Shown: positions 53,743-63,206, counted from the stretch's first letter. The stretch is DNA of 64,000 nt from Alkalihalobacillus sp047302405 (GCF_047302405.1 NZ_CP154853.1:248001-312000); one strand, 5' to 3'. The notes: generated from the sequence alone by a model not told the origin. Made by a program: numbers and translations.

Positions 53743-55341
53743 TTGAGAAAAATAGTAAAAGCAATGTCGGCATTGGTCGTAAGTACAGCTGTATTGGTTG
53801 GCTGTGGCAACAGTGAAAACAGTTGGTCAGAGGATTATGGTTTGGCGGATATTGAATTTCCATTAGAGGAGCAAGTGACACTGAAGTTTTTAACTTCAAG
53901 TTCACCGCTTGCACCAGCCGATCCGAATGAAAAGTTAATTTATGAAAGATTAGAAGAAAAAACAAATGTACACATTGAATGGAGAAACTTTGTAGGTGAA
54001 GCATTTGGAGAACGTCGTAACCTTGCAATGTCTAGTGGGGAAATGCCAGATGCGATTATTAATTCGGAGTATAGTGATTATGAATTATTAAATTTAGCAG
54101 AAGATGAAGCGATTATTCCGCTGAATGATTTAATTGATAATTATATGCCTAATTTACAAAAGGTATTAGAGGATGCCCCTCAATACCGTTCGATGATGAC
54201 CGCACCTGATGGAAACATTTACGCGTTTCCTTGGATTGAAGAATTAGGTGAGGGAAGAGAAAGTATTCATTCAGTTGATAATTTTCCTTGGATTAATGTT
54301 GAATGGTTGGAAGAACTAGGTTTAGAAATGCCAACGACAACAGATGAATTAAAAGAGGTGTTAATTGCTTTTAAAGAGAACGACCCAGCTGGTAATGGGC
54401 AAACAATCCCAATGTCCTTTATCATTAATGATGGTGGGCAAGACCTTGGTTTTCTTTTTGGCTCTTTCGGTTTAGGTGATACATGGGATCGTACGGTTGT
54501 GACAAATGACGGTGAAGTCAAATTAACGGCCGCAGATGAAGGGTATAAAGAAGCGATTAATTTTATGAATGAATTATATGAGGAAGGTCTTTTAGACATT
54601 GAAGGTTTTGAACAAGATTGGCCAACATATGTGGCCAAAGGGCAAGAAGGGCGTTACGGATTATATTTTACTTGGGATAAAGCGAATATTTCTGGAATGA
54701 ATGATACGTATGATTTAATGCCACCATTATATGGTCCAGATGGACATAAAAATGTAGCGAGAAATAATGGTATGGGCTTTGACCGTTCTCGTATGGTCAT
54801 TACAAGTGCTAACCAAAATTTAGAATTAACAGCGAGATGGATTGACCAATTATATGACCCACATCAGTCTGTACAAAACAACTGGGGAACATATGGTGAT
54901 GAAACACAACAAAACATTTTTGAGTTTGACGAAAGTGCTCAAATGCTTAAACATTTAGATTTAGAAGGAACAGCTCCAGTAGAATTACGTGAACGTACTA
55001 ATATTGGTGGGCCGTTAGCGATCTTAGATAGCTATTATGGAGATGTTACAACAATGCCTGATGATGCGGCATGGAGACTTGATTTAATGAGAGAAGTCAT
55101 GGTGCCACATATGTCAGCTGACCATATTTATCCGCGTGTATTTTTTGATTTGGATGAATTAAGAAGGCTTTCACAAATCGAGGCGGACTTCTATCCGTAC
55201 ATTAATCGTAAACGTGCAGAGTGGATTACGAATGGAAAAATTGAAGAAGAGTGGGATGATTATTTAGAAGAACTTGAGCGCTTAAGTTATTCTGAATGGT
55301 TGGAAATTAAACAAGCAGGATTTGATCGTTCTGTAGAATAA
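53743..55341 (+). CDS. Sugar-binding lipoprotein, LplA type
   Basis: 532 residues from TTG 53743, after GGTGAGGGGACATT. The lipoprotein signal ends in the lipobox LVGC (Cys at residue 21). The large periplasmic-binding fold has EEQVTLKFLTSSSPLAPADP and YAFPWIEELGEG. It should deliver oligofructosides to the two permeases. The length fits the LplA/YtcQ group rather than shorter binding proteins. An MsmX-like ATPase encoded elsewhere would have to power the system. Confidence 0.93.
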   Translation: MRKIVKAMSALVVSTAVLVGCGNSENSWSEDYGLADIEFPLEEQVTLKFLTSSSPLAPADPNEKLIYERLEEKTNVHIEWRNFVGEAFGERRNLAMSSGEMPDAIINSEYSDYELLNLAEDEAIIPLNDLIDNYMPNLQKVLEDAPQYRSMMTAPDGNIYAFPWIEELGEGRESIHSVDNFPWINVEWLEELGLEMPTTTDELKEVLIAFKENDPAGNGQTIPMSFIINDGGQDLGFLFGSFGLGDTWDRTVVTNDGEVKLTAADEGYKEAINFMNELYEEGLLDIEGFEQDWPTYVAKGQEGRYGLYFTWDKANISGMNDTYDLMPPLYGPDGHKNVARNNGMGFDRSRMVITSANQNLELTARWIDQLYDPHQSVQNNWGTYGDETQQNIFEFDESAQMLKHLDLEGTAPVELRERTNIGGPLAILDSYYGDVTTMPDDAAWRLDLMREVMVPHMSADHIYPRVFFDLDELRRLSQIEADFYPYINRKRAEWITNGKIEEEWDDYLEELERLSYSEWLEIKQAGFDRSVE

Positions 55342-55357
55342 ATGGGAGGGTTTTAAA

Positions 55358-56791
55358 TTGACAGTCAATGCTTTAAATCAATTTCGACCAAAACTACATT
55401 TTGCCCCAACAAAAAATTGGATGAATGACCCGAATGGAATGGTTTATTTTGAAGGAGAGTATCATTTATTCTTTCAACATAATCCAGATGATAGTGTATG
55501 GGGTCCGATGCATTGGGGCCACGCTGTTAGTAAAGATATGATTACATGGGAAGAGCTTGATATTGCCCTTTATCCCGATGAGAACGGAACGATTTTCTCA
55601 GGGAGTGCAGTGGTAGATTGGGAAAATACAACTGGATTTTTTCCAGATGGGCCAGGGCTAGTTTCGATTTTTACTCATCATTTAGATAAGCATGATGGCC
55701 GTGCACCGGTTCAAACACAGAGCCTTGCTTATAGCCATGATCGTGGTAGAACTTGGACTAAATATGAAGGCAATCCCGTCTTAAAGCATGAATCAAAAGT
55801 GGATTTCCGTGACCCAAAAGTTTTTTGGCATAAAGAAACGAATAAGTGGCTGATGGCCCTTGCCACAGGGCAAACGATCTCTTTCTACTCATCATTTAAT
55901 TTAAAAGATTGGCAGTTTGAAAGTGAGTTTGGTAATGGAGTCGGCTCTCATTTAGGTGTGTGGGAATGCCCAGACTTATTTCCATTGCAAGTAGGCGATA
56001 GTGAGGAGACGAAGTGGGTTTTACTCGTAAGTATTGGCGATAACCCACAATATTCACTCGGTTCTAAAACGCAATATTTTGTAGGTGATTTTGATGGAAC
56101 CACCTTTATAACGGAGCAAAAAGAAACGCTTTGGTTAGATTTTGGTAAAGATAATTATGCAGGTGTGAGCTTCTCAGATATCCCGGCTGAGGATGGCAGA
56201 AGAATTTATATCGGTTGGATGAGCAATTGGCGTTATGCTAATCAAGTCCCAACAGATGGCTGGAGAAGTCAAATGACTTTACCACGTAAGCTATCACTAC
56301 GAAATGTTGCTGGGAAGCTGTTAGTTGTTCAGCATCCTGTAGAAGAACTTCAGCCATATTTGCATGAAGGTGTAAAGTCTCTTGAAGTTGGAAGTAGCTA
56401 TGAGGTGTCAGAAGAGTATTTAGAGCTTTTTGTTCACTTTAAAAATGTGGATGCGAAAGTATTTGGCTTAAAATTAGATTATGGACTTGATCACTCGGCA
56501 CATATTGCGATCGATTCAGTACAAAGATTGGTGTCTCTAGAACGTGAGCACTCGGGCCAAATCGATTTTTCAGCGTTATTTGCTGATATTCAGCAAGTAG
56601 AAGTGCCTGATGTTAGTGACTTAACGATTAGAGTGATTGTCGATGCATTATCAATTGAATTGTTTATTAATGATGGAGAGTATTCGATTACGAGCCTCGT
56701 GTTTCCAAAGGAGAAATGTAGTCAAATAACACCATTTGCTCATAGTGGTACAGTCGATATTCTTGATAGTTATATCAATATCCCTAAGTAA
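55358..56791 (+). CDS. Cytoplasmic GH32 fructosidase (GH32-2)
   Basis: 477 residues from TTG 55358, after GGGAGGG. No signal peptide, so it is intracellular. All GH32 elements are intact: NWMNDPNG (nucleophile Asp), WGPMHWGHAVS, FRDPKVFWH, and WECPDLFPL with the acid/base Glu. It should release fructose, and sucrose-derived glucose, from imported oligofructosides. It follows the binding lipoprotein gene by 16 bases, in the importer operon. Sucrose-6-phosphate hydrolase activity is less likely because no PTS is present. Confidence 0.92.
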   Translation: MTVNALNQFRPKLHFAPTKNWMNDPNGMVYFEGEYHLFFQHNPDDSVWGPMHWGHAVSKDMITWEELDIALYPDENGTIFSGSAVVDWENTTGFFPDGPGLVSIFTHHLDKHDGRAPVQTQSLAYSHDRGRTWTKYEGNPVLKHESKVDFRDPKVFWHKETNKWLMALATGQTISFYSSFNLKDWQFESEFGNGVGSHLGVWECPDLFPLQVGDSEETKWVLLVSIGDNPQYSLGSKTQYFVGDFDGTTFITEQKETLWLDFGKDNYAGVSFSDIPAEDGRRIYIGWMSNWRYANQVPTDGWRSQMTLPRKLSLRNVAGKLLVVQHPVEELQPYLHEGVKSLEVGSSYEVSEEYLELFVHFKNVDAKVFGLKLDYGLDHSAHIAIDSVQRLVSLEREHSGQIDFSALFADIQQVEVPDVSDLTIRVIVDALSIELFINDGEYSITSLVFPKEKCSQITPFAHSGTVDILDSYINIPK

Positions 56792-56811
56792 GTTTGAAAT
56801 GAAAATAACTT

Positions 56812-56845
56812 AGCACATTGGAGAAATCCCATGTGCTCTTTTTTT
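56812..56845 (+). terminator. Terminator between GH32-2 and GH32-3
   Basis: AGCACATTGG and CCCATGTGCT around AGAAAT, then a T-run. GH32-3 may therefore have partly separate transcription. Confidence 0.85.
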
Positions 56846-56885
56846 AGACAATGGTAAAAGATTCGGTTAATCTAGGAGGAATGAA

Positions 56886-58439
56886 ATGAAAAAAAGCCAA
56901 TTTTATTTTGTTAGTAGTGTCATTGTAATTGGTATTAGTATAGCGATTTTTTGGTCAAGTAATCTAGCATCAAGTACCGATTATACGGAACAATACCGAC
57001 CACAATTTCATTTTAGTCCAGAAGAGAACTGGATGAATGATCCGAATGGGATGGTTTATTATGAAGGGGAGTATCACTTATTTTATCAACATAATCCTCA
57101 TGACAATGTGTGGGGTCCGATGTATTGGGGCCATGCGATTAGTCAAGATATGATCGAGTGGGAACATAGACCAATCGCATTGGAGCCCGACGAAATTGGA
57201 ACGATTTTTTCTGGAAGTGCCGTGGTCGATTGGAATAATTCAACTGGATTCTTTGATGAGAAGGGTGAAGGGTTAGTAGCCATCTTTACACATGCGGGTG
57301 ATGGACAATCTCAAAGTCTTGCTTATAGTAAAGATAAGGGAAGAACATGGGAGAAGTATGAAGGCAATCCTGTTATCCCAAGTGACCCGGCGATACCTGA
57401 TTTTAGAGATCCGAAAGTATTTTGGCATGATGACACAGAAAAATGGATTATGGCTATTACGGCCGGAAAAAAGGTCTTGTTTTATGGTTCTCCTAATTTA
57501 ATAGAATGGGATTTTTTAAGTGAATTTGGTGAAGGAATGGGTGCCCAAGGTGGTGTATGGGAATGTCCAGATTTATTTGAATTAGCAATAGATGGAGATT
57601 CCGATCATACGAAGTGGGTTTTACAAGTAGATATTGGTGACGGAGCAATTGCTGGGGGGTCAGGGGCTCAATATTTTATCGGTGAATTTGACGGGACGAC
57701 TTTTGTTAGTGAACACGATCCCGAACAGATCAACTGGCTTGATTATGGAGCTGATTTTTACGCGGCTCAATCCTTTTCTGATATCCCAGATGAGGATGAA
57801 AGACGGGTCATGATCGCATGGATGAATAACTGGTTATATGCCAACCAAGTCCCAACAGAAGTTTGGCGTGGGGCGATGTCTTTCCCAAGAGAGATGAAAC
57901 TGATCACAGATTCAATGGGAGAGATTAAGGTAGCTCAAAAACCAATTCAAGAGTTAAGCTCTTTAAGAGGTGAAGAACTATTTCATTTAGAAAATGAAAG
58001 GATTGACCAGTCAGCGGCTAAGGATTTGTTAGCAAATATCAAGGCTGATGCTTTTGAGCTTTTTGTTGAAATTGATCGAAATTTAGTAAGTGATGTAGGT
58101 TTTAAAATTAGACAATCTGAGAACTTAGAGGATGAAACGCAGATTGGTTTTTCAAGTGAAACGAATGAACTTTTTGTGGAGCGTAGGCAGTTAGATGAGA
58201 TTTATTTTAGTCCTTATTTTAATGGCAGGCATAAAGTGGCACTCTCAAATTCTGATACACTAACTTTGCAGATTTTAGTCGATCAATCTTCGGTTGAAGT
58301 ATTTGTTCAAGATGGTCAATATGTCATTACGGATTTAATTTTTCCGAATGAAGATAGTGTAAATATGGAGTTTTTTTTAGAGGGTGAGGAAGTTCTCATT
58401 CATACTTTAACGATTCATTCCTTACAATCCATTTGGTAA
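56886..58439 (+). CDS. Exported GH32 levanase/inulinase-like enzyme (GH32-3)
   Basis: 517 residues. An N-terminal hydrophobic segment (FYFVSSVIVIGISIAIFW) exports or anchors it. The propeller has NWMNDPNG, WGPMYWGHAIS, FRDPKVFWH and WECPDLF. It resembles B. subtilis SacC-type exo-levanases in motif content but lacks extra domains. CTAGGAGGAATGAA precedes the ATG. It probably trims fructose or short chains from fructans outside the cell. Confidence 0.92.
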   Translation: MKKSQFYFVSSVIVIGISIAIFWSSNLASSTDYTEQYRPQFHFSPEENWMNDPNGMVYYEGEYHLFYQHNPHDNVWGPMYWGHAISQDMIEWEHRPIALEPDEIGTIFSGSAVVDWNNSTGFFDEKGEGLVAIFTHAGDGQSQSLAYSKDKGRTWEKYEGNPVIPSDPAIPDFRDPKVFWHDDTEKWIMAITAGKKVLFYGSPNLIEWDFLSEFGEGMGAQGGVWECPDLFELAIDGDSDHTKWVLQVDIGDGAIAGGSGAQYFIGEFDGTTFVSEHDPEQINWLDYGADFYAAQSFSDIPDEDERRVMIAWMNNWLYANQVPTEVWRGAMSFPREMKLITDSMGEIKVAQKPIQELSSLRGEELFHLENERIDQSAAKDLLANIKADAFELFVEIDRNLVSDVGFKIRQSENLEDETQIGFSSETNELFVERRQLDEIYFSPYFNGRHKVALSNSDTLTLQILVDQSSVEVFVQDGQYVITDLIFPNEDSVNMEFFLEGEEVLIHTLTIHSLQSIW

Positions 58440-58471
58440 AATGAATATGAAAAAATAGATGAGGTGAAGCA

Positions 58472-59446
58472 ATGAATAATCATTCAATGGTTATATGTGT
58501 TGGGGAAATGTTAATTGATTTCTTTTGTAAAGATATAGGCGTGAGCTTGGAGCAAGGAAAAAGCTTTGAAAAGCAAGCGGGTGGTGCACCAGCTAATGTT
58601 TGTGCAACGATTGTGAAGCTCGGTGGAGAGGCCGGCTTTAGTGGCAAGGTTGGAAACGATCCTTTTGGGCATTTTTTAAAGAGAACATTAGAGGATATAA
58701 AAGTCGATACTTCAATGATGAAATTGGACCCATTGAATCCGACCACATTAGCTTTTGTTTCATTGATGGAAAATGGAGAACGAGATTTTGTTTTTAATCG
58801 TGGTGCTGATCGATGGATGAAATCCGAGGATATCGATGAAAAAGAAATGGCTCAAGCAAAAATCTTACATTTTGGTTCGGCGACTGCGTTATTAGAGGAA
58901 CCATTTCGCTCAACTTATTTAAATGCCATCGATAGAGGGTATCAAAATGGTCAGTTTATATCTTTTGATCCGAATTACCGGATTGATTTGTGGAGAGGAA
59001 GAGAACGGGAATTTGTTGAATGGGCAAAAGAAGGAATAAAATTAGCTGATTTTGTCAAAGTCAGTGATGAGGAATTACAAATTATTTCCGAGGAAAAGGA
59101 AATGAAAGTAGGGGTGGAGAAACTTCATCAAATGGGTGCTAAATTGATAGCTGTTACGCTTGGAAAAGAAGGTACTTATATATCGAATGGAAGCGAGCAT
59201 AGTATCATTCCGAGTATCTTTATTCAATCAATTGACTCCACAGGAGCTGGCGATGCGTTTGTAGGGGCGACTCTGTTGCAATTTTCGAAAGAAGTTACGC
59301 CAAAAGAAATCATATCTAATTTTGAAAAAGTAAAAGATATCATCACTTTCAGTAATAAAGTGGGTGCATTAGTTTGTACTAAAATTGGAGCGATTGAAGG
59401 AATTCCAACGTATGAGGAAGTTTTAAATTTTGAAATGGTCAAATAA
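58472..59446 (+). CDS. Fructokinase (PfkB family)
   Basis: 324 residues of the ribokinase/PfkB fold. GGAPANVCATIVKLGG binds sugar; the signature DSTGAGDAFVGATLL contains the catalytic Asp. GATGAGGTGAAGCA precedes the ATG. It converts free fructose to fructose-6-phosphate, which fits the GH32 products. Last gene of the fructan locus, 32 bases after GH32-3. Confidence 0.93.
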   Translation: MNNHSMVICVGEMLIDFFCKDIGVSLEQGKSFEKQAGGAPANVCATIVKLGGEAGFSGKVGNDPFGHFLKRTLEDIKVDTSMMKLDPLNPTTLAFVSLMENGERDFVFNRGADRWMKSEDIDEKEMAQAKILHFGSATALLEEPFRSTYLNAIDRGYQNGQFISFDPNYRIDLWRGREREFVEWAKEGIKLADFVKVSDEELQIISEEKEMKVGVEKLHQMGAKLIAVTLGKEGTYISNGSEHSIIPSIFIQSIDSTGAGDAFVGATLLQFSKEVTPKEIISNFEKVKDIITFSNKVGALVCTKIGAIEGIPTYEEVLNFEMVK

Positions 59447-59464
59447 AGAAACATTTATTTTTAA

Positions 59465-59496
59465 AGCTGTCCCTTGAAAATGGGGGCAGTTTTCTT
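59465..59496 (+). terminator. Terminator of the fructan locus
   Basis: AGCTGTCCC and GGGGGCAGTTTT around TTGAAAAT. Confidence 0.75.
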
Positions 59497-59546
59497 GCGT
59501 CTAACGTTTATATAAACATGAAAAGGAAAAAAGGGTGTCGACTATT

Positions 59547-59577
59547 GTAAATAAGGTTAATTTTTATATTAATGAAC
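59547..59577. repeat. Left long direct repeat flanking element copy 2
   Basis: This 31-bp stretch recurs at 60467-60498 with one substitution, one extra T and a terminal C/G difference. It directly abuts the terminal inverted repeat. Confidence 0.75.
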
Positions 59578-59716
59578 TCAACTTTCACATCGAGAAAATC
59601 CGTTCAACTAGTCGGCAGAGCGAAAGGGAAGCTCTTAAACAAATGCCCTTGACACGTTTGAAAAGCGAGAACGTACTATCACACCAAACGGATAAACTGT
59701 GCAGTAAAAAAATAAT

Positions 59717-59850
59717 AGGCTCTCCGGCTGTCGCTCCCAAAACCATACTCCGCGTCCTGCAGGAACCTGGCGAGCCTCCTCGGCAAGCCTTGCGGGGTCT
59801 CGCTCCACGGTTTATTCCTGCGGGAGTCTCCGTATGGTTTTGTCCGCTAA
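59717..59850 (-). repeat. Structured module B1 in element copy 2
   Basis: The inner stem is GCGAG/CTCGC (59770-59774 with 59799-59803) and the outer arms are AAAACCATAC/GTATGGTTTT. It matches module A2 of copy 1. Confidence 0.8.
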
Positions 59851-60179
59851 GTGTAGGGGAGATGCTTGATGATATGGCTCTTTCCAAATCAGCTATTTCT
59901 AACGCAGAAGGACCTTCTTCTTCCCTTTGTTGGTTATGGAACTAAATAGGTAGTTGCGACCTATTTTTTTCCTAAGTCTGCCGTCATGAAAAGACATGAT
60001 TCCAATCGAAACAAGCTCGATCATCTAGCTAACGTACAGAGCATCAACACTGATTTGTTTACAACTGTAACGGAATGAGTCATGGAAGGAGAAAAATCAT
60101 TCTCAAGCTAATGTACGTTGAAGTAATGACTATTTTTTTATTCAATGAGAAAACCGAACCTAGATTCGATTCCATGATC

Positions 60180-60312
60180 TAGCGGACAAACAGACACGGA
60201 GACTCCCGCAGGAATAAACCGTCCAATGAGACCCCGCAAGCGTGCTGAGGAGGCTCATGAGGTTCCTGCAGGACGCGGAGTGTCTGTTTGGTAGCGACCG
60301 CCGGAGGGCCTC
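60180..60312 (+). repeat. Structured module B2 in element copy 2
   Basis: The inner stem is ATGAG/CTCAT (60226-60230 with 60254-60258) and the outer arms are CAAACAGACAC/GTGTCTGTTTG. It matches module A1 of copy 1. Confidence 0.8.
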
Positions 60313-60466
60313 ATTTTAGTGAACAGTTTCCTTCAACAGCCTACGAAGAGATGTGTTCAGACTGTCAACGATTGAACCGTTCATGTAAAGTCCATTTGAG
60401 TCTTGTATCGCCTTAAAGTTAATCTCTATCAACGGTTAAGGGTCAATCATACGTTGCGAAAGTTGA

Positions 60467-60498
60467 GTAAATAAGATTAATTTTTATATTTAATGAAG
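60467..60498. repeat. Right long direct repeat flanking element copy 2
   Basis: Near-identical to 59547-59577, starting GTAAATAAG and ending AATGAAG, immediately after the right terminal inverted repeat. Confidence 0.75.
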
Positions 60499-60580
60499 CA
60501 AAAGGATAGCTTCTTTTCTTCATATCGTTTAATCTGATAAAGTGTAAAAAAAATGATGGTGTATAGGAGGAGAAATACCG

Positions 60581-61996
60581 ATGAATAATATTCATAGACC
60601 GACCATTGTAGCACTCCTATTAGCTGGGTCTTTTATTGCGATTTTAAATCAAACGTTAATGATTACAGCGATTCCTCCTATTATTGTGGAGATGGGTGTA
60701 ACCCCGAATAGTGCTCAATGGTTAACGACTGTTTTTATGTTAGTGAATGGAATCATGATACCAGTTAGTGCTTTTTTAATTGAACGATTTACAACAAGGC
60801 AATTATTTTTAACGGCGATGAGCGTATTTGCAGCTGGAACATTAGTGGCCGGCCTTGCTCCTACATTCGAAGTTTTGTTACTAGGACGAGTGATCCAATC
60901 GATGGGTGCAGGTGTTATGCTTCCATTAATGACGACCGTGTTTTTACTCATCTTCCCGATAAATAAACGTGGAACGGTTATGGGGTTAATTGGGTTAGTG
61001 ATTTCGTTTGCCCCTGCCATCGGGCCTGCTTTTTCTGGTTGGGTCACGGGTAACTATTCTTGGAGATTGTTATTTTTTATCATTTTACCAATAGCGATTA
61101 TTGATATTATTATCGCCTATTTTGTTTTGAAGAATGTAACAGAGGTGAAGAAGACAAAAGTAGACGTACTGTCGATTATTTTATCTTCGTTCGGTTTTGG
61201 TGGTTTACTTTTTGGAGTGACAAATGCCGGTAATTTCGGTTGGGGAGAACCGATTACGTTGATAACATTAGCTGTAGGAGTCTTCTCTTTACTCTTTTTT
61301 ATCTTAAGACAATTACGACTTAAACATCCAATGTTAGAATTTCGTGTCTTCACGTATTCTATTTTTCCGTTTGCTGTCATCATCGGTTCCATTACGTTTA
61401 TGGGATTGATTGGAATTGAAACACTTATACCGTTATATATGCAAAATATGCGGGAATTTACTGCTTTTGAAGCGGGGATGGCGATGTTGCCTGGTGCTTT
61501 AATAACCGGTATTCTTGCTCCCATTATTGGAAGAATTTTTGATAAGGTAGGGGCACGCTGGCTTGTTACGCCTGGTTTAATTATTTTATCAGCTGCAACG
61601 ATTCCTTTTATCTTTTTAGATATAGAAACGACTTTTGCTTTTATTACGATTATGTATGCGGTTAGGATGGTTGGTTTAGTGATGGTGATGATGCCTGTCC
61701 AAACAGCCGCACTGAACCAGTTGCCAAAACGTCTCATTCCACATGGAGCGGCCATGGATAGTACGATGAGAATGACGGCAGCTTCAGTTGGAACAGCTGT
61801 ACTTGTCACGATTATGACATCAGTAGCAGCAGGAACACAAAATAACGAAAATATAGCTCATTCTGATATTTTTGGAGTAAATATGGCTTTTGTCGTTATG
61901 GCTGGTTTGGCGCTTTTGGCTCTTGTTTCTTCCTTTTTTATCAAATATACAAAACCAGATAAAGAATCAACAGACGTAAAAGAACAAGTAAGTTAA
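60581..61996 (+). CDS. MFS drug exporter, DHA2 (EmrB/LmrB) family
   Basis: 471 residues with about fourteen membrane segments, the DHA2 number. LNQTLMITAIPPIIVEMG and FLIERFTTRQLFLTAM are typical of LmrB/YhcA-type proton-coupled exporters. LGRVIQSMGAGVMLPLMTTV matches the family's RxxQGxGaa-like region, and ISFAPAIGPAFSGWV is motif C. AGGAGGAGAAATACCG precedes the ATG. Monocistronic with its own terminator; the drug range is unknown. Confidence 0.93.
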   Translation: MNNIHRPTIVALLLAGSFIAILNQTLMITAIPPIIVEMGVTPNSAQWLTTVFMLVNGIMIPVSAFLIERFTTRQLFLTAMSVFAAGTLVAGLAPTFEVLLLGRVIQSMGAGVMLPLMTTVFLLIFPINKRGTVMGLIGLVISFAPAIGPAFSGWVTGNYSWRLLFFIILPIAIIDIIIAYFVLKNVTEVKKTKVDVLSIILSSFGFGGLLFGVTNAGNFGWGEPITLITLAVGVFSLLFFILRQLRLKHPMLEFRVFTYSIFPFAVIIGSITFMGLIGIETLIPLYMQNMREFTAFEAGMAMLPGALITGILAPIIGRIFDKVGARWLVTPGLIILSAATIPFIFLDIETTFAFITIMYAVRMVGLVMVMMPVQTAALNQLPKRLIPHGAAMDSTMRMTAASVGTAVLVTIMTSVAAGTQNNENIAHSDIFGVNMAFVVMAGLALLALVSSFFIKYTKPDKESTDVKEQVS

Positions 61997-62016
61997 GTTT
62001 GATTTAAAATCTTAGC

Positions 62017-62058
62017 AAGACCATTACATTGATTTATTTCAAGGTGGTGGTCTCTTTT
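62017..62058 (+). terminator. MFS gene terminator
   Basis: AGACCATTACATTG pairs with CAAGGTGGTGGTCT, followed by CTTTT. Confidence 0.75.
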
Positions 62059-62213
62059 AGTCAGAAAGCATATAATAGATGAGGGTGGCACGATCCCAAA
62101 GATAAGAAAATAGAATAATATTCAAAAAGATAAAAAATAGTGGAAACGATAGGTCATTGATTGCCTATACTATATAATGGAGATTACGAATTTCACATGT
62201 AGGAGAACCGACT

Positions 62214-63143
62214 ATGAATAAAAAGATTTATGAAGATTTATTATTAATATTGCAAAAGAGCTCAACCGAAGAACATATAAAAATTAATCAACCGTTAAGT
62301 TACTACACGTATACAAAAACAGGAGGACCAGCAGATATTATTGTCTTTCCGACGACGTATGAAGAAGTCCAAAAGATTTATCGATACACACTAGAGCATC
62401 AAATACCGATTACGATTTTAGGGAATGCCTCAAACTTAATTATTAAAGATGGCGGAATTCGTGGCGTTGTGATGATTTTAACGGATATGGATAAAGTTGA
62501 GTTAAGAGGAGATTCGATTATTGCCCAAAGTGGGGCGGCGATTATTGAAGTGTCGAGATTTGCTTTGAAACACGAACTGACAGGGTTGGAATTTGCTTGT
62601 GGCATTCCAGGCTCAATTGGTGGAGCTTTGTATATGAATGCCGGTGCTTATGGTGGAGAAGTTTCAGATGTTTTAACAGAAGCCTTTGTTTTAACAAAAG
62701 AGGGGGAATTGAAAACTGTTCAAGCCGAAGAGTTAGACTTAGGCTATCGTACAAGTAATATTGAAACGAACGGTTACCTAGTGTTAGAGGCAACTTTTGG
62801 TTTGAAGCAAGGTGACGTGGTCGAAATCAAAGCGAAAATGGATGAACTTACTTTTTTAAGGGAATCGAAACAGCCATTAGAGTACCCATCATGTGGCAGT
62901 GTTTTCAAAAGACCACCAGGGCATTTTGCTGGAAAGTTGATTCAAGACAGTGAATTACAAGGGAAACGAATCGGTGGAGCAGAAGTTTCGAAAAAGCACG
63001 CTGGTTTTATCGTAAATGTTGGAAATGGAACAGCGACGGACTATATGAAGTTAATCGCCCATGTGCAGCAAACAGTTAAAGATAAGTTTGGGGTTGAACT
63101 GGAACGAGAAGTACGAATTATTGGCGAAGATGTCAAGAATTGA
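62214..63143 (+). CDS. murB: UDP-N-acetylenolpyruvoylglucosamine reductase
   Basis: 309 residues, type II MurB length. The FAD domain has YTYTKTGGPADIIVFP and ILGNASNLIIKDGGIRG. The catalytic region has PSCGSVFKRPPGHFAGKLI, with the Ser proton donor. GGAEVSKKHAGFIVN completes the signature. It reduces UDP-GlcNAc-enolpyruvate to UDP-MurNAc for peptidoglycan. TAGGAGAACCGACT precedes the ATG. It is alone, not in a division gene cluster, as in several Bacillaceae with a second MurB. Confidence 0.96.
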   Translation: MNKKIYEDLLLILQKSSTEEHIKINQPLSYYTYTKTGGPADIIVFPTTYEEVQKIYRYTLEHQIPITILGNASNLIIKDGGIRGVVMILTDMDKVELRGDSIIAQSGAAIIEVSRFALKHELTGLEFACGIPGSIGGALYMNAGAYGGEVSDVLTEAFVLTKEGELKTVQAEELDLGYRTSNIETNGYLVLEATFGLKQGDVVEIKAKMDELTFLRESKQPLEYPSCGSVFKRPPGHFAGKLIQDSELQGKRIGGAEVSKKHAGFIVNVGNGTATDYMKLIAHVQQTVKDKFGVELEREVRIIGEDVKN

Positions 63144-63159
63144 ATAAATGAGCAACCAG

Positions 63160-63206
63160 AAACCAATGACAGCGATGAGAGATCTACTGTTATTGGTTTT
63201 TTATTA
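63160..63206 (+). terminator. murB terminator
   Basis: AAACCAATGACAG pairs with CTGTTATTGGTTT, followed by a T-run. Confidence 0.85.

Larger units (their letters stand above)
59578..60466 (-). mobile_element. 889-bp transposase-less element, copy 2 (MITE-like)
   Basis: The terminal inverted repeats are TCAACTTTCACA (59578-59589) and TGCGAAAGTTGA (60455-60466); one base differs. The sequence is the reverse complement of copy 1 along its length with scattered changes and small indels. Two structured modules lie at about 59717-59850 and 60180-60312. No transposase is encoded. It is flanked by a 31/32-bp direct repeat instead of the 9-bp repeat at copy 1. It lies between the fructan locus and an MFS exporter gene. 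Confidence 0.85.

Noticed and set aside
59535..59945. 136-residue ORF in element copy 2
   Set aside because: It reads through the terminal repeat and hairpin arms; the corresponding frame in copy 1 is broken differently.
9230..60466. Composite transposon bounded by the two elements
   Set aside because: The interior holds conserved housekeeping genes in Bacillus order, and no transposase is present, so joint movement is unlikely.
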